Source: Modestobacter sp. L9-4 (GTDB lineage: Bacteria > Actinomycetota > Actinomycetes > Mycobacteriales > Geodermatophilaceae). Taken from it: a stretch of 64,000 bases of DNA. The stretch spans positions 868,001-932,000 of the forward strand of contig NZ_CP077800.1 in NCBI RefSeq assembly GCF_019112525.1, written 5' to 3'. The notes under the pieces were generated by a model. It was not told where the DNA came from. It was given only the letters and a program-made list of their open reading frames with translations, and did no database searches. Positions within the stretch are counted from its first letter, which is position 1, and every line of letters starts with the position of its first letter. A program made the translations under genes and the position numbers. Of the stretch, positions 1 through 8,685 are shown in pieces.

Positions 1-2
1 AC

Positions 3-578
3 CCGGAGAGGCTCGCGGATTGGGAGGAGGACGAGGACGTCCTCAAGCGTGTCAGGGTCATCGAAGGTCGACGCCGAGACAGTCTCATCGGCTCTCGGTT
101 CGCTGAGGCAACACCGCGGCTGGTCCTCCTCCACACCCTGGCCCATCTGCTGATGAGGCGACTGGCCTTCACATCGGGTTACTCGGCAGCGTCGATCCGG
201 GAACGCGTGTATGCAGGTACTGGATCCGCGCAAGAGGCGGGCGTCCTTCTCTACACCGCAGCTGGGGATGCCGAGGGCACGCTCGGGGGCCTCGTCAGAC
301 AAGGCGAGCAGCCTCGCCTGGCCAACACCCTGCTCGGATCACTGGAAGACGCTGCTTGGTGTTCCGCCGACCCGGTCTGTCGCGAGAGTCGCGGACAGGG
401 CCTCGGCAGTCTCAACCTCGCAGGCTGCCACGGTTGTTGTCTAGTGGCCGAGACGTCGTGCGAGCGCTCGAACGTCCTGCTCGACCGGGTCCTGGTCATC
501 GGCGATCAACGGACCCCTGGCTTTTTCGCGCCGACCCTCACGGCCATGAGAGACGCCGCTGCAGCAGCAGTGAAGTGA
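3..578 (+). CDS. drmB: DrmB-like DUF1998 protein, C-terminal part (cut by window start)
   Basis: The reading frame is open from the first bases and ends at TGA 576-578, so only about 191 C-terminal residues are seen. It carries the DUF1998 signature: the helix with LLHTLAHLLMRRLAF, then SGYSAASIRER, and a Cys-rich tail with LNLAGCHGCCLVAETSCE and VLLDRVLV. DUF1998 is the defining domain of DrmB, a DISARM anti-phage component that works with the helicase DrmA. The Cys pairs probably bind zinc. It is followed by a hairpin-rich spacer and a cytosine methyltransferase on the same strand. No drmC (phospholipase D family) gene lies between them. Family assignment is firm; membership of a canonical DISARM system cannot be judged because the upstream genes are outside the window. 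Confidence 0.85.
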   Translation, partial: PERLADWEEDEDVLKRVRVIEGRRRDSLIGSRFAEATPRLVLLHTLAHLLMRRLAFTSGYSAASIRERVYAGTGSAQEAGVLLYTAAGDAEGTLGGLVRQGEQPRLANTLLGSLEDAAWCSADPVCRESRGQGLGSLNLAGCHGCCLVAETSCERSNVLLDRVLVIGDQRTPGFFAPTLTAMRDAAAAAVK

Positions 579-617
579 CTGGACCCGACTCAGGAAGCAC
601 GTCGAATCAGGGGACTT

Positions 618-706
618 AGGACACACTCGGTGTTGCGGCTACCGACACGCCGAGTGTGTCCTGGGCCCGACCCAGGACTGTCAGTCCTGCCCCCTAGTCT
701 GACGGC
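618..706 (+). promoter_or_regulatory. drmB-dcm spacer with three overlapping inverted repeats and a -10-like box
   Basis: Three inverted repeats overlap in 72 nt. IR1 pairs AGGACACACTCGG (618-630) with its exact complement (650-662). IR2 pairs TCCTGGG (659-665) with CCCAGGA (671-677). IR3 pairs CAGGACT (673-679) with AGTCCTG (683-689). IR1/IR2 and IR2/IR3 share bases, so they cannot all form in one RNA. A -10-like TAGTCT (695-700) lies 6 nt before the methyltransferase ATG, which has no clear Shine-Dalgarno, suggesting a leaderless promoter with IR3 as operator. IR1 could also terminate drmB transcripts. The geometry is seen directly; the function is inferred. Confidence 0.55.
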
Positions 707-1798
707 ATGCCGGTAGCCAGCGTGATCGATCTCTTCGCCGGGTGCGGCGGCATGAGCCAGGGTTTCCACCAGGAGGGCTTCGAGTCGACCCTCGCGGTCG
801 AGTGGAACCTGCACGCTGCCGCCACTTATGCCGCGAATTTCGGCGAGGAGCACACCTACTGGGGCGACATCGAAGCTCTACCGACCTCAGACATCCCCGA
901 GGCAGACCTGGTCATCGGGGGCCCCCCCTGCCAAGGCTTCTCCAATTTGGGCAGTCGTGACATCGAGGACCCGCGGAACAAGCTCTGGAAGCAGTACCTC
1001 CGGGTCGTCAAGGCCGCCAACCCCAAGATCTTCATTCTCGAGAACGTCGAGCGTTTTCGACGTAGCAGCGAGTTCGAGTTGTTGCTGTCCGAGGTGGACG
1101 GAGGCCTGCTCTCTGGGTACAAGTTGCACCACGGCGTTCTGCTTGCAGCTGACTACGGGGTAGCGCAGCGCAGGCCACGCACCATCGTCATCGGTAGTCG
1201 TATAGGCGATGTGCCCCTACCCCCGCCGACTCACGCCAAGCAGCCCATGCTCGGCCTTGAGATGTGGGAGACCGTTCGCTCACGCATTGAGGGCTACCCC
1301 GCCGAGCCGCTCACGACCGCGCTGCCCGCGAGCACCGCCAACTTCTTCGGCCAGAAGGTGCCGGGCGTCTTCAAGTCTGAGGACCTCCATCTCGGACGGC
1401 AGCCGCAGCCTCGGAGTCTGCTCCGTTACGACGCCATTCCGCCGGGTGGCGGCCGATTCGACCTTCCCGATGACCTCCTGCCGGCTTGCTGGGCGAACAA
1501 GCCCACCGGGACGACAGATGTCATGGGTCGGATGAAGTGGGACGCCCCCTCCTTGACCATTCGCACCGAGTTCTTCAAGCCCGAGAAGGGGCAGTACCTA
1601 CATCCCCAGTGGGAGCGGGAGGACTCCACGGCTCGCGTCAACCGTCCGATCACGCATCTCGAAGCCGCTCGCCTCCAGGACTTCCCGGAGAGCTTCGTCT
1701 GGTGCGGATCGAAGATCGAGATCGCCCGCCAGATCGGCAATGCGGTGCCGGTTGGTCTCGCTGCCGCTGTGGCCAGGCACGTCAAGCAGTACCTGTGA
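707..1798 (+). CDS. drmMII: DNA (cytosine-5) methyltransferase, DISARM/MORC-type system
   Basis: A 363-residue C5-cytosine methyltransferase that modifies host DNA to mark it as self. Motif I is DLFAGCGGMSQGF (residues 8-20). Motif IV is GGPPCQGFSN with catalytic Cys75. Motif VI is LENVERF (111-117), motif VIII is AQRRPRTIVIG near 153-163, and the AdoMet-closing motif X is RQIGNAVPVGLA near the C-terminus. The target-recognition region lies roughly between residues 190 and 290. The length is normal for a single-domain Dcm. The ATG at 707 follows a -10-like box and probably starts a leaderless mRNA. The last 17 bases overlap the convergent HNH gene. Class 2 DISARM uses a 5mC methyltransferase (DrmMII), but the same family also serves MutL/MORC-Z1 systems, so the symbol is tentative. 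Confidence 0.92.
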   Translation: MPVASVIDLFAGCGGMSQGFHQEGFESTLAVEWNLHAAATYAANFGEEHTYWGDIEALPTSDIPEADLVIGGPPCQGFSNLGSRDIEDPRNKLWKQYLRVVKAANPKIFILENVERFRRSSEFELLLSEVDGGLLSGYKLHHGVLLAADYGVAQRRPRTIVIGSRIGDVPLPPPTHAKQPMLGLEMWETVRSRIEGYPAEPLTTALPASTANFFGQKVPGVFKSEDLHLGRQPQPRSLLRYDAIPPGGGRFDLPDDLLPACWANKPTGTTDVMGRMKWDAPSLTIRTEFFKPEKGQYLHPQWEREDSTARVNRPITHLEAARLQDFPESFVWCGSKIEIARQIGNAVPVGLAAAVARHVKQYL

Positions 1799-2735
1799 AT
1801 CCCGGAAGCCATCCCTGATCGCCGGAACGGGCGATCCGCCGTTGACGGTGCGAGTCGTTGGCCGCCTGGCGGTGACACGTCCGACAGTAGGTCGCCAGCT
1901 GTGCACGGTCATTGAGTTGCTCGACGGGCAGTCGGTCCAATGCTTCCCCGACAGCCTCGAGGTGGTGCAGCTCAAGATGGAAGCCTGCATCGCCTTCCCG
2001 TCCAGCGATCTGCTTGTTGCGCCGGCACCGCCAACACGTGAAGCTGTCCCGCTGGAACACCTGCTGGCGGACCCGCTCGTCGAACAACCGTTGCCGGGGA
2101 TCGTGTCGGTCCTCCTGCGCTGAGGAGACGAGCCGGAACTCCCCCGTCTCCAGGTCGGGAGCATCGTCCGAGGACTCGATGGGAAAGCACTCGTCGTCGC
2201 GGAGTTCCCTGACGCGCAGACCCGAGTCGCGGCCGCGGCTCACGTAATCGAGCTCATCCTGCGAGACGACACCGCCCTCGAAGTGGGTCAGCAGGGCAAG
2301 CACCCGATCCCTCGGCGAACCGTCGGTTCGGCGCATCTCATTTAACAGCCGCCACCGCTGAGCTGCTCCCTCACTGGGCTCGACTGACACGAGGCGGTAG
2401 AGACCCCCGTCCTCTTGGATGTCATAACCGCGCTCGACCCGGAGCTCACGCACCCGCCGAGCCCACTCCCCGATCCTCGAGACCGCCGCCAGTTCCTCCC
2501 CCGACACCCACTCGCCACAGCGTGCTTGCAGGTGCTGCAAGATCCGGGTCTGCGCTCCGAGGCCTGACGGTGCCTTTGGCTTGCGGCCGCCATAGGAACG
2601 GATCAAGGCCAGGTGAAGGTCGGCGAGCGTCTCGAATACAGCGTCTGCCTCACGCGCGGTCGCGACACTGTGGCGCAAAGCGTCCAGACGCTCCAGGGCT
2701 CGCTCAAAGTCGACATACGGGTCTGTAAGGGCCAC
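1782..2735 (-). CDS. HNH endonuclease with two N-terminal winged-helix-like repeats
   Basis: The C-terminal third is an HNH nuclease: RQQVFQRDSFTCWRC, then LELHHLEAV with the catalytic His pair, then the closing zinc pair in YCRTCH. Upstream are two similar helix-turn-helix-like blocks, ILQHLQARCGEWVSGEELA with WARRVRELR, and VLALLTHFEGGVVSQDELD with GLRVRELR, of the kind fused to restriction nucleases for DNA recognition. The GTG at 2735 is preferred, giving 317 residues. The frame extends to an ATG at 2858, but the added residues are Arg-rich and featureless. No Shine-Dalgarno is clear. The gene converges on the methyltransferase (17-bp overlap) and diverges from the GHKL ATPase. It is likely an effector nuclease of the island. 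Confidence 0.82.
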   Translation of the reverse strand: MALTDPYVDFERALERLDALRHSVATAREADAVFETLADLHLALIRSYGGRKPKAPSGLGAQTRILQHLQARCGEWVSGEELAAVSRIGEWARRVRELRVERGYDIQEDGGLYRLVSVEPSEGAAQRWRLLNEMRRTDGSPRDRVLALLTHFEGGVVSQDELDYVSRGRDSGLRVRELRDDECFPIESSDDAPDLETGEFRLVSSAQEDRHDPRQRLFDERVRQQVFQRDSFTCWRCRRNKQIAGREGDAGFHLELHHLEAVGEALDRLPVEQLNDRAQLATYCRTCHRQAANDSHRQRRIARSGDQGWLPGFTGTA

Positions 2736-3269
2736 ATCCGGGACGCTAGCCGTGGCCTGTTCGTCTCGGCGTACGCATCGCCGACGACCCAGCAAGACGC
2801 GGTGGTCCGACAGGACGGATGCACCGTTCCAACACCTGCGCCGAGTATCGAGTCGCATGAGCTGACACCTGCCGCGGTGCTTCGCCGTCGACTTCTCGAT
2901 CCGCGCTTCACCCCGACCCCGCTAGAAGATGTGCTGACGAAGGGCGCCGCATGGCGCTACGTCCGTGGCATCGCTCCTGAGTCAGCGGTCAGGAGCTCTT
3001 GACCGACGACGGGAGCCCTCCCTGTGGGGCGATCGGGCACCTCGATCGACGTCCGTCTCGCCTCCCTCCTGCGGGTGGGAGTGGCTGGTTGCCGATTCAC
3101 CGCGGACTCTCACCGAGCCGATGGGGACGTGAGCTGAGGTCACAGCTCGAATCCGCGCCTCAACTCGACCTCACCCAGGCGATACCAGCCGGCCTTCCAC
3201 TCGTCGGGAGACGGCGTGCGTAAGGTCGCGGCGCCGAAGCCCGCGGACAGCAAAGAAGGGAGGCACTCG
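2736..3269. other. Divergent intergenic region between HNH and GHKL genes
   Basis: About 530 bp separate the likely start of the HNH gene from the likely start of the ATPase. Short open frames cross it, but none encodes a recognisable protein. It contains two CGATCG palindromes (3030-3035 and 3043-3048). Two Shine-Dalgarno-like elements, GGGAG at 3206 and GGGAGG near 3258, serve alternative starts of the ATPase. It is the probable site of promoters for both divergent genes. A decayed small gene, such as a Vsr-type nuclease, is possible but I saw no motif for one. Confidence 0.4.
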
Positions 3270-4760
3270 GTGATCAAGGACGATCAAGTACCCATCACAA
3301 GCCGCGTCACCTTGCAGCCTGACCCCCGGCTCTTGAGGAGCCTGGGGCGCAATCACGACCTGCCAAGTGCTTTAGCGGACCTCGTCGACAACAGCATCGA
3401 CGCCGGGGCCCGTCATGTCCGCATCCGATTCGTCAGACGCGACAACCGATTGGTGCGGCTGTACGTCACGGACGACGGACGAGGCATCAGCAGCGCCGCC
3501 ATCAACACCGCCATGACCATCGGCGGCGTGCGTCGGTACGGCCCCGGCGAACTCGGGCACTTCGGTCTGGGACTGAAGGCAGCGAGCTTCGGCCATGCCG
3601 ATGAACTGACGGTGGTATCGAAGACGGCCGACGGGAGCTACACCGGTCGGCGTTGGACGCTCGAAGGCGCACAATCCGGTTTCGAGTGCGATGTCGTCGA
3701 TCAGGACTTTGCTCGCCGTGAGCTCGCGACCCAGCCACCCGCAGCGGGTAATGACTCGGGCACGATCATCCGCTGGGACAGCGTGCGCACCTTCCCCGTG
3801 GTCCACGACGAGCGAGAGACCAATCGATTCTTCACCGAGACCGTCGAAAAGCTCCGACGCCACCTCGGGTTGGTCTTCCACCGACTCCTCGCGGCGAAGG
3901 TGGTGGAGATCCTCATCGACGAGTTCGACGCCGACATGGACGCGGTCGGCTCGGCAGTTCCGGTCGAATCCCTCGACCCGTTCGACTATGCCCATTCCGG
4001 ACACCCGGAGTACCCGAAGACGCTGCAGGTCGTCAGCGACCCGCCCCATCAACTCGTCTGCCATCTGTGGCCCCCTCGGTCTACAACTCGTCAGTTCCGC
4101 TTGAACGACAGGCCTGAACGACACCAAGGCTTCTACGTGTACCGAAATGGTCGCCTGATCCAGGCAGGCGGGTGGAATGGAGTCATCCACGACGCCAAAG
4201 ACCTGCAGTTGGCTCGGGTGGTCGTGGACCTGGCTCCCGGATCGGAAGCCCACGTTCGTCTGAACCCGGAGAAGTCGCGGATCGAGCCCGATGAATCGTT
4301 CGTCCGCGCACTTCAGCAGGCGGCCGGGGAAGACTTCACCTTTGACGACTACCTCGATGACGCGCGCGCGCTGTACAAACGCGGTCGGCGCCGTGAGGCT
4401 CAACGTCCGCGAGTGATCCCGCCGGGCCGGGGCCTGCCACCCGCGGTGAAGCGCGCACTTCGCACAGAATTGCGCCCGATCCCCAACGAGGAACCCATCG
4501 ACATACGCTGGGGCCGCGTGGACGGCGACGTCCTCTTCGACATCGATCGAGATGCCCGACAGCTGACTCTCAATCGCAATTACCGAACTGTCGTGACGGG
4601 GTCTACGACAGGCAGCCTGAACGACGCTCCATTGGTCAAGACCTGTCTTTATCTACTGGTGGAGAACATCTTCCAGGGTCACTACATGGGATCTCGCGAC
4701 AAGGACAACATGGACCTCTGGCAGAGTGTGCTCACAGCCGCTGTGCGGGCTCAACAGTGA
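3270..4760 (+). CDS. GHKL-fold ATPase (MutL/MORC/Hsp90-like), restriction-associated
   Basis: About 496 residues. The GHKL ATP-binding fold is explicit: N box LADLVDNSIDAGA (D40, N41), G1 box VTDDGRGI (67-74), G2 box GHFGLGLKAAS (96-106) and a late GTIIRW strand. The acidic N-box residue is Asp rather than Glu, as in several MutL-like clades. Iyer, Abhiman and Aravind described such MutL/MORC-like ATPases inside restriction-modification operons, where they are thought to act as ATP-driven DNA clamps or sensors. GTG 3270 has GGGAGG 6 nt upstream; GTG 3216 with GGGAG is an alternative adding 18 residues. The stop overlaps the next start (GTGA at 4757), implying coupled translation with the PD-(D/E)XK protein. 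Confidence 0.88.
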   Translation: MIKDDQVPITSRVTLQPDPRLLRSLGRNHDLPSALADLVDNSIDAGARHVRIRFVRRDNRLVRLYVTDDGRGISSAAINTAMTIGGVRRYGPGELGHFGLGLKAASFGHADELTVVSKTADGSYTGRRWTLEGAQSGFECDVVDQDFARRELATQPPAAGNDSGTIIRWDSVRTFPVVHDERETNRFFTETVEKLRRHLGLVFHRLLAAKVVEILIDEFDADMDAVGSAVPVESLDPFDYAHSGHPEYPKTLQVVSDPPHQLVCHLWPPRSTTRQFRLNDRPERHQGFYVYRNGRLIQAGGWNGVIHDAKDLQLARVVVDLAPGSEAHVRLNPEKSRIEPDESFVRALQQAAGEDFTFDDYLDDARALYKRGRRREAQRPRVIPPGRGLPPAVKRALRTELRPIPNEEPIDIRWGRVDGDVLFDIDRDARQLTLNRNYRTVVTGSTTGSLNDAPLVKTCLYLLVENIFQGHYMGSRDKDNMDLWQSVLTAAVRAQQ

Positions 4761-5731
4761 CCGGTCCGGAGAGCAACGGCAGACACCTCACCGCCGAAGC
4801 GCTGCGGCAGTACATCGATCAGGGGTCGCGCGCGCTTGTCCCTGTTCCAGGAGATCCCGTCGTCGTGCTCGTCATCGACGGCGCGAATGGGTCGATGTGC
4901 GTGGACACACCCTGGGACGGCATCGCCGTACCGGAGCTCTCCGCGTACGAACATCTCGACAGTGACGTCGTCTTCCGAGACGGCGTGAACTGGGCGCGTC
5001 TTCAGGTCACGGGGCGTCAGTTCTTGGACGATGCTCATCCGCTGCTCGCGGCACTCGCCGACCGGATGCAGCTGCTGAACGAAGCGTTCTCAGTTGCCGT
5101 GACGGAGGTGCTGGCCTCCTTCGAAACGCTCTTCAATAAGGCAGAACAGCTGTCGCGGGAGCGCGAGATTGGTCTTTATGGCGAGCTCCTGGTGTTGGAG
5201 CGGTTGCTCTCTCGAGTCAGCCCCGAGACCGCCCTCGCGGCATGGCTCGGACCGGAGGCGGCCGAGCACGACTTCGCCTTGCCCGTCGGTGATCTAGAGG
5301 TCAAGACGACGGGCAGCGAGAACCGCATCCATTGGATCAGCGGACTGGATCAGCTGAGCCCGTCCCCGGGACGCGATCTGTTCCTGCTCAGTCTTCAGAT
5401 CACGTTGGCCGGCGCTGGCCCTGGTCGCAGCCTGGAAGAGCTGATCGAGGCGATACGGATCATCCTCGGTGATTTCAGATCAGCCTTCGACGACAACGTG
5501 CGCAGTTCCGGGTGGCGTGACGACCACGGCCGACGTTGGCAACGCTGGCGACTTCGGAGTCACCCGCTGTGCGTGAACAGTGGATGCCTGCCTGCCTTGA
5601 CCAGTGAGACGCTCGCCGCCACCGGGGTCGACATCGCACGCCTCCACGATGTGCGATACCGCATCGACGTGACGGGTCTACCTGCAGCTGACATATCAAC
5701 CGACGACTTCGCACCCACAGGAGCCAATTGA
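4757..5731 (+). CDS. PD-(D/E)XK motif protein (DUF4420-like) of the Z1/MORC system
   Basis: A 324-residue protein. The C-terminal half has a restriction-endonuclease-fold core: GLYGELLVLERL (139-150), WLGPEAAEHDFALP, then LEVKTT (180-185). D172, E181 and K183 are the probable D...ExK metal site. HWISGLDQL follows, as is typical of DUF4420 proteins. The first 120 residues are alpha/beta without a recognised motif. This family is repeatedly found between a GHKL ATPase and a Z1 protein and is the presumed nuclease of these systems. The start is a GTG overlapping the ATPase stop, and its own stop overlaps the Z1 ATG (TGATG), so three proteins are made from one coupled message, probably as a complex. 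Confidence 0.85.
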   Translation: MTGPESNGRHLTAEALRQYIDQGSRALVPVPGDPVVVLVIDGANGSMCVDTPWDGIAVPELSAYEHLDSDVVFRDGVNWARLQVTGRQFLDDAHPLLAALADRMQLLNEAFSVAVTEVLASFETLFNKAEQLSREREIGLYGELLVLERLLSRVSPETALAAWLGPEAAEHDFALPVGDLEVKTTGSENRIHWISGLDQLSPSPGRDLFLLSLQITLAGAGPGRSLEELIEAIRIILGDFRSAFDDNVRSSGWRDDHGRRWQRWRLRSHPLCVNSGCLPALTSETLAATGVDIARLHDVRYRIDVTGLPAADISTDDFAPTGAN

Positions 5732-8685
5732 TGTCGCTCATCGACGCGTACCGCGCCGCGTTGCTCAGTCTGGGCGAAGGCGCCCCCAAGCCCCTGGAGC
5801 GTCGTGCGCAGCTCATTGCCGAGGAGGAGGACCCACAAGCCGACGTGAGCCTCTCCCAATTGGTCACCTACCTCGCGGCTGCTGACGTCAACGACTCACT
5901 GCGCATCCAGCTGCACGTCGCCATCCTGCGCTGGGACTCGGCCGAGACAGCCGCGTGGGCGCCTGGCACGACCCCGTACACGCGCGAGCGTAGGAACGAG
6001 ACCTACAGTCGCCTGCAGCTCGACGGACCCTCCGTATCTGCATTCGAGGACGTCTTCCCCATCGCCACCGCCGGCGGCTCGGTCATCAGCGACCAGTTCG
6101 AGGACTGGTACACCCCGGAGCGGCGCCAAGAGCGACGCCACTACTGGAACGTGTACAGCAACTATCTGCTGGATGTCCGCGGCTGGGGGCCAGAGGCCGT
6201 CGTGCGTCTCGACACGGCCAGCAGCCAAGTAGTGGAGCGACTGTCCGACCCGACGCGTCCGCAGGCATATCAAGCCAAGGGCCTCGTCGTCGGGTACGTG
6301 CAGAGTGGCAAGACGGCCAACTTCACAGGTGTGATCGCGAAGGCGATCGATGCCGGCTACCGACTCGTGATCGTCCTGACGGGCACCGTCGATCTCTTGC
6401 GCCAGCAGACGCAACGCCGCCTCGACATGGAGTTGGTCGGCGTGGAGAACATCCAGCGCGGCGTCGACCTGACCGATCCCGAAATGGCCGGCCGAGTCGA
6501 CTACCAGGAGGACAACGACTGGATCAAGGGGAAGTTCGTCAGGCACGGGCACCAGCCGTCGCTGCTGGGCGCAGCGGACATCGTCCGACTGACCACGAGC
6601 CGCAACGACTACCGACGCCTGAACACGGGCATCGTCGCACTCGACGTGGCACGCACGGACAAGCACAAGCCGCTCTACAACCCCGTCAACCTGTTCGCCA
6701 GCGACGCTCGCCTGGCCGTCATCAAGAAGAACGCGACCGTTCTCACGAAGCTCGTACAAGACCTCAAGAGCATCACGGCCAATCTCTCCGACATCCCGGT
6801 GCTGATCATCGACGACGAGTCGGATCAGGCATCGGTCAACACGAGCAACCCGGCGAGGTGGCAGGCCGGCCAAACGGACAGGACGAAGATCAACAAGTTG
6901 ATCTCCGACATCCTGGGACTGCTTCCCCGGGCTCAGTACGTCGGGTACACCGCCACTCCGTTCGCCAACGTGTTCATCGACCCCAGCGACGCCGAGGACA
7001 TCTTCCCCAAGGACTTCCTGATCAGCCTCGAGCGACCGGTGGGCTACATGGGCGTCAGCGACTTCCATGACATCGACAGTGATGTGGAGCCCGCTGATCG
7101 AACGCCTGCCAACTCTCAGGAAGCCGCCTTCGTCCGGCCCGTTTTGGGGCAGACGAATGACGAACGACAGGACGACCTGACCGCCGCCATCGACTCCTAC
7201 GTCCTGGCCGGTACGTTGAAGCTCTACCGCGAGGCTCGCCTCGGACAGCCCGGTCGGTTCCGACACCACACGATGCTCGTGCACGAGTCGGTCAGGATGC
7301 AGGAACACCGGGACACGCGGGACAACGTGATCGCCGCTTGGCGCGGACGCGGTTATGCCTCGGCCAAGGGTCTCGCCGTCCTGCGCAAGCTGTACGACTC
7401 GGACTTCCGGCCAGTCTCGGATGAGCGCGCGGGAGGCCTTCCGTACCCGGTCGACTTCGTCGAGCTGGAGCCGTTCGTCGGACAGGCCATCGCGAAGATG
7501 GTGGGCGCGGGGGGTGATCCGGTCCTCATCGTGAACGGGGATCAGGACCTGCTCCAGGAGGCGTTGGACTTCGACGCTCACGACGTCTGGCGCATCCTCG
7601 TCGGGGGCACGAAGTTGAGTCGCGGTTTCACGGTCGAAGGGCTGACCACCTCGTACTACCGTCGGCGGACCGGAGCTGCGGACACCTTGATGCAGATGGG
7701 TCGGTGGTTCGGTTTCCGCGAGGGGTACAGCGATCTGGTCCGCTTGTACATCGGCCGGCGTGAGCGGATCGGGCAGACGTTCGACGACCTGTACGCCAAG
7801 TTCGAAGCGATCGTCCGCGATGAAGAGGCCTTCCGCGAGCAGCTCCGCCAGTACGCCAAGCCGGTGGACGGCGAGCCTCAAATCCGCCCGGACCAGATCC
7901 CACCCCTGGTCTCGCAGCATCTCCCGACGCTCCGGCCGACGGCCCTCAACAAGATGTACAACGCCGAGCTACAGGTCCGCCGCTCACCGGGTACCCCGCT
8001 CGAGCCAACGGCCTACCCCGACAAGCCGCTGAGAGTAAAGGCGAACTACGAGGCTGCAGTCCCGTTGCTGCAGGCAGCGTCTACGCAGCGAACACTGCTC
8101 GTGCCGAGCCCGAACTTGAGCTATGCGCCCTCCCCGTCCAGCTTCATCGCTCTGACCGGCGTCGTGCCTCACGAGCAGGTCCTCGACACGCTTCGCAACT
8201 TCGCATGGCTGAGGAACGACTACTTCTCCCCGGACCTGCGTTACCTCGAGGAGATCACCGGACAACTGGACGACTGGGTGCTGCTGGCTCCACAGCTAAC
8301 GCTGGGCACGTCAGCGGCGCTGCCCGACGTCGGGTCACGGAGCCTCTTCAAGCGTGAGCGGCGGCGCGCGCCCATGTTCGGCGCCATCAGCGAACCCAGG
8401 CATCGCCGCGCGGGCATCATGGTTGCCACGCGAGGTGGTGGGACCGACCCTGTCGCGCGCCAGCTGGCTCAACAACGGCGAGGCGTCCTGCTTCTCTACC
8501 CCGTCATCGAGCCGGGGTACACCCCGCAGGGACAAGCCGACCCCAGCCGCGTGGTCATCGCTTTCACGGCCATCACGCCACAGTCAGCCATTGGCCGCAC
8601 CAGGCAGCTCGTCACGTTCCGTGCCAGGAACAGCGCGTTGACCCAGCCGATCATCGACGCGGACGACGACAGCGACGGAGCCTGA
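5731..8685 (+). CDS. Z1-domain superfamily II ATPase/helicase
   Basis: A 984-residue Z1-domain protein. Walker A is GYVQSGKTAN (about 188-197). Motif II is LIIDDESDQAS with DDE at 361-363. Motif III-like YVGYTATPFANVF lies near 405. The conserved late block is LVGGTKLSRGFTVEGL (about 622-637), followed by MQMGRWFGFREGY near 654. These are hallmarks of Z1 ATPases of restriction systems, which are predicted to translocate on DNA and drive the partner nuclease. ATG 5731 is chosen over an in-frame TTG one codon earlier because AGGAG lies about 8 nt upstream. It is the last recognisable gene of the island. No AIPR-type gene, frequent beside Z1 in other genomes, follows it. Confidence 0.9.
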   Translation: MSLIDAYRAALLSLGEGAPKPLERRAQLIAEEEDPQADVSLSQLVTYLAAADVNDSLRIQLHVAILRWDSAETAAWAPGTTPYTRERRNETYSRLQLDGPSVSAFEDVFPIATAGGSVISDQFEDWYTPERRQERRHYWNVYSNYLLDVRGWGPEAVVRLDTASSQVVERLSDPTRPQAYQAKGLVVGYVQSGKTANFTGVIAKAIDAGYRLVIVLTGTVDLLRQQTQRRLDMELVGVENIQRGVDLTDPEMAGRVDYQEDNDWIKGKFVRHGHQPSLLGAADIVRLTTSRNDYRRLNTGIVALDVARTDKHKPLYNPVNLFASDARLAVIKKNATVLTKLVQDLKSITANLSDIPVLIIDDESDQASVNTSNPARWQAGQTDRTKINKLISDILGLLPRAQYVGYTATPFANVFIDPSDAEDIFPKDFLISLERPVGYMGVSDFHDIDSDVEPADRTPANSQEAAFVRPVLGQTNDERQDDLTAAIDSYVLAGTLKLYREARLGQPGRFRHHTMLVHESVRMQEHRDTRDNVIAAWRGRGYASAKGLAVLRKLYDSDFRPVSDERAGGLPYPVDFVELEPFVGQAIAKMVGAGGDPVLIVNGDQDLLQEALDFDAHDVWRILVGGTKLSRGFTVEGLTTSYYRRRTGAADTLMQMGRWFGFREGYSDLVRLYIGRRERIGQTFDDLYAKFEAIVRDEEAFREQLRQYAKPVDGEPQIRPDQIPPLVSQHLPTLRPTALNKMYNAELQVRRSPGTPLEPTAYPDKPLRVKANYEAAVPLLQAASTQRTLLVPSPNLSYAPSPSSFIALTGVVPHEQVLDTLRNFAWLRNDYFSPDLRYLEEITGQLDDWVLLAPQLTLGTSAALPDVGSRSLFKRERRRAPMFGAISEPRHRRAGIMVATRGGGTDPVARQLAQQRRGVLLLYPVIEPGYTPQGQADPSRVVIAFTAITPQSAIGRTRQLVTFRARNSALTQPIIDADDDSDGA

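Noticed and set aside
2613-3002. Possible small gene or Vsr remnant on the plus strand
   Set aside because: Antisense to the HNH 5' end and without Vsr motifs.
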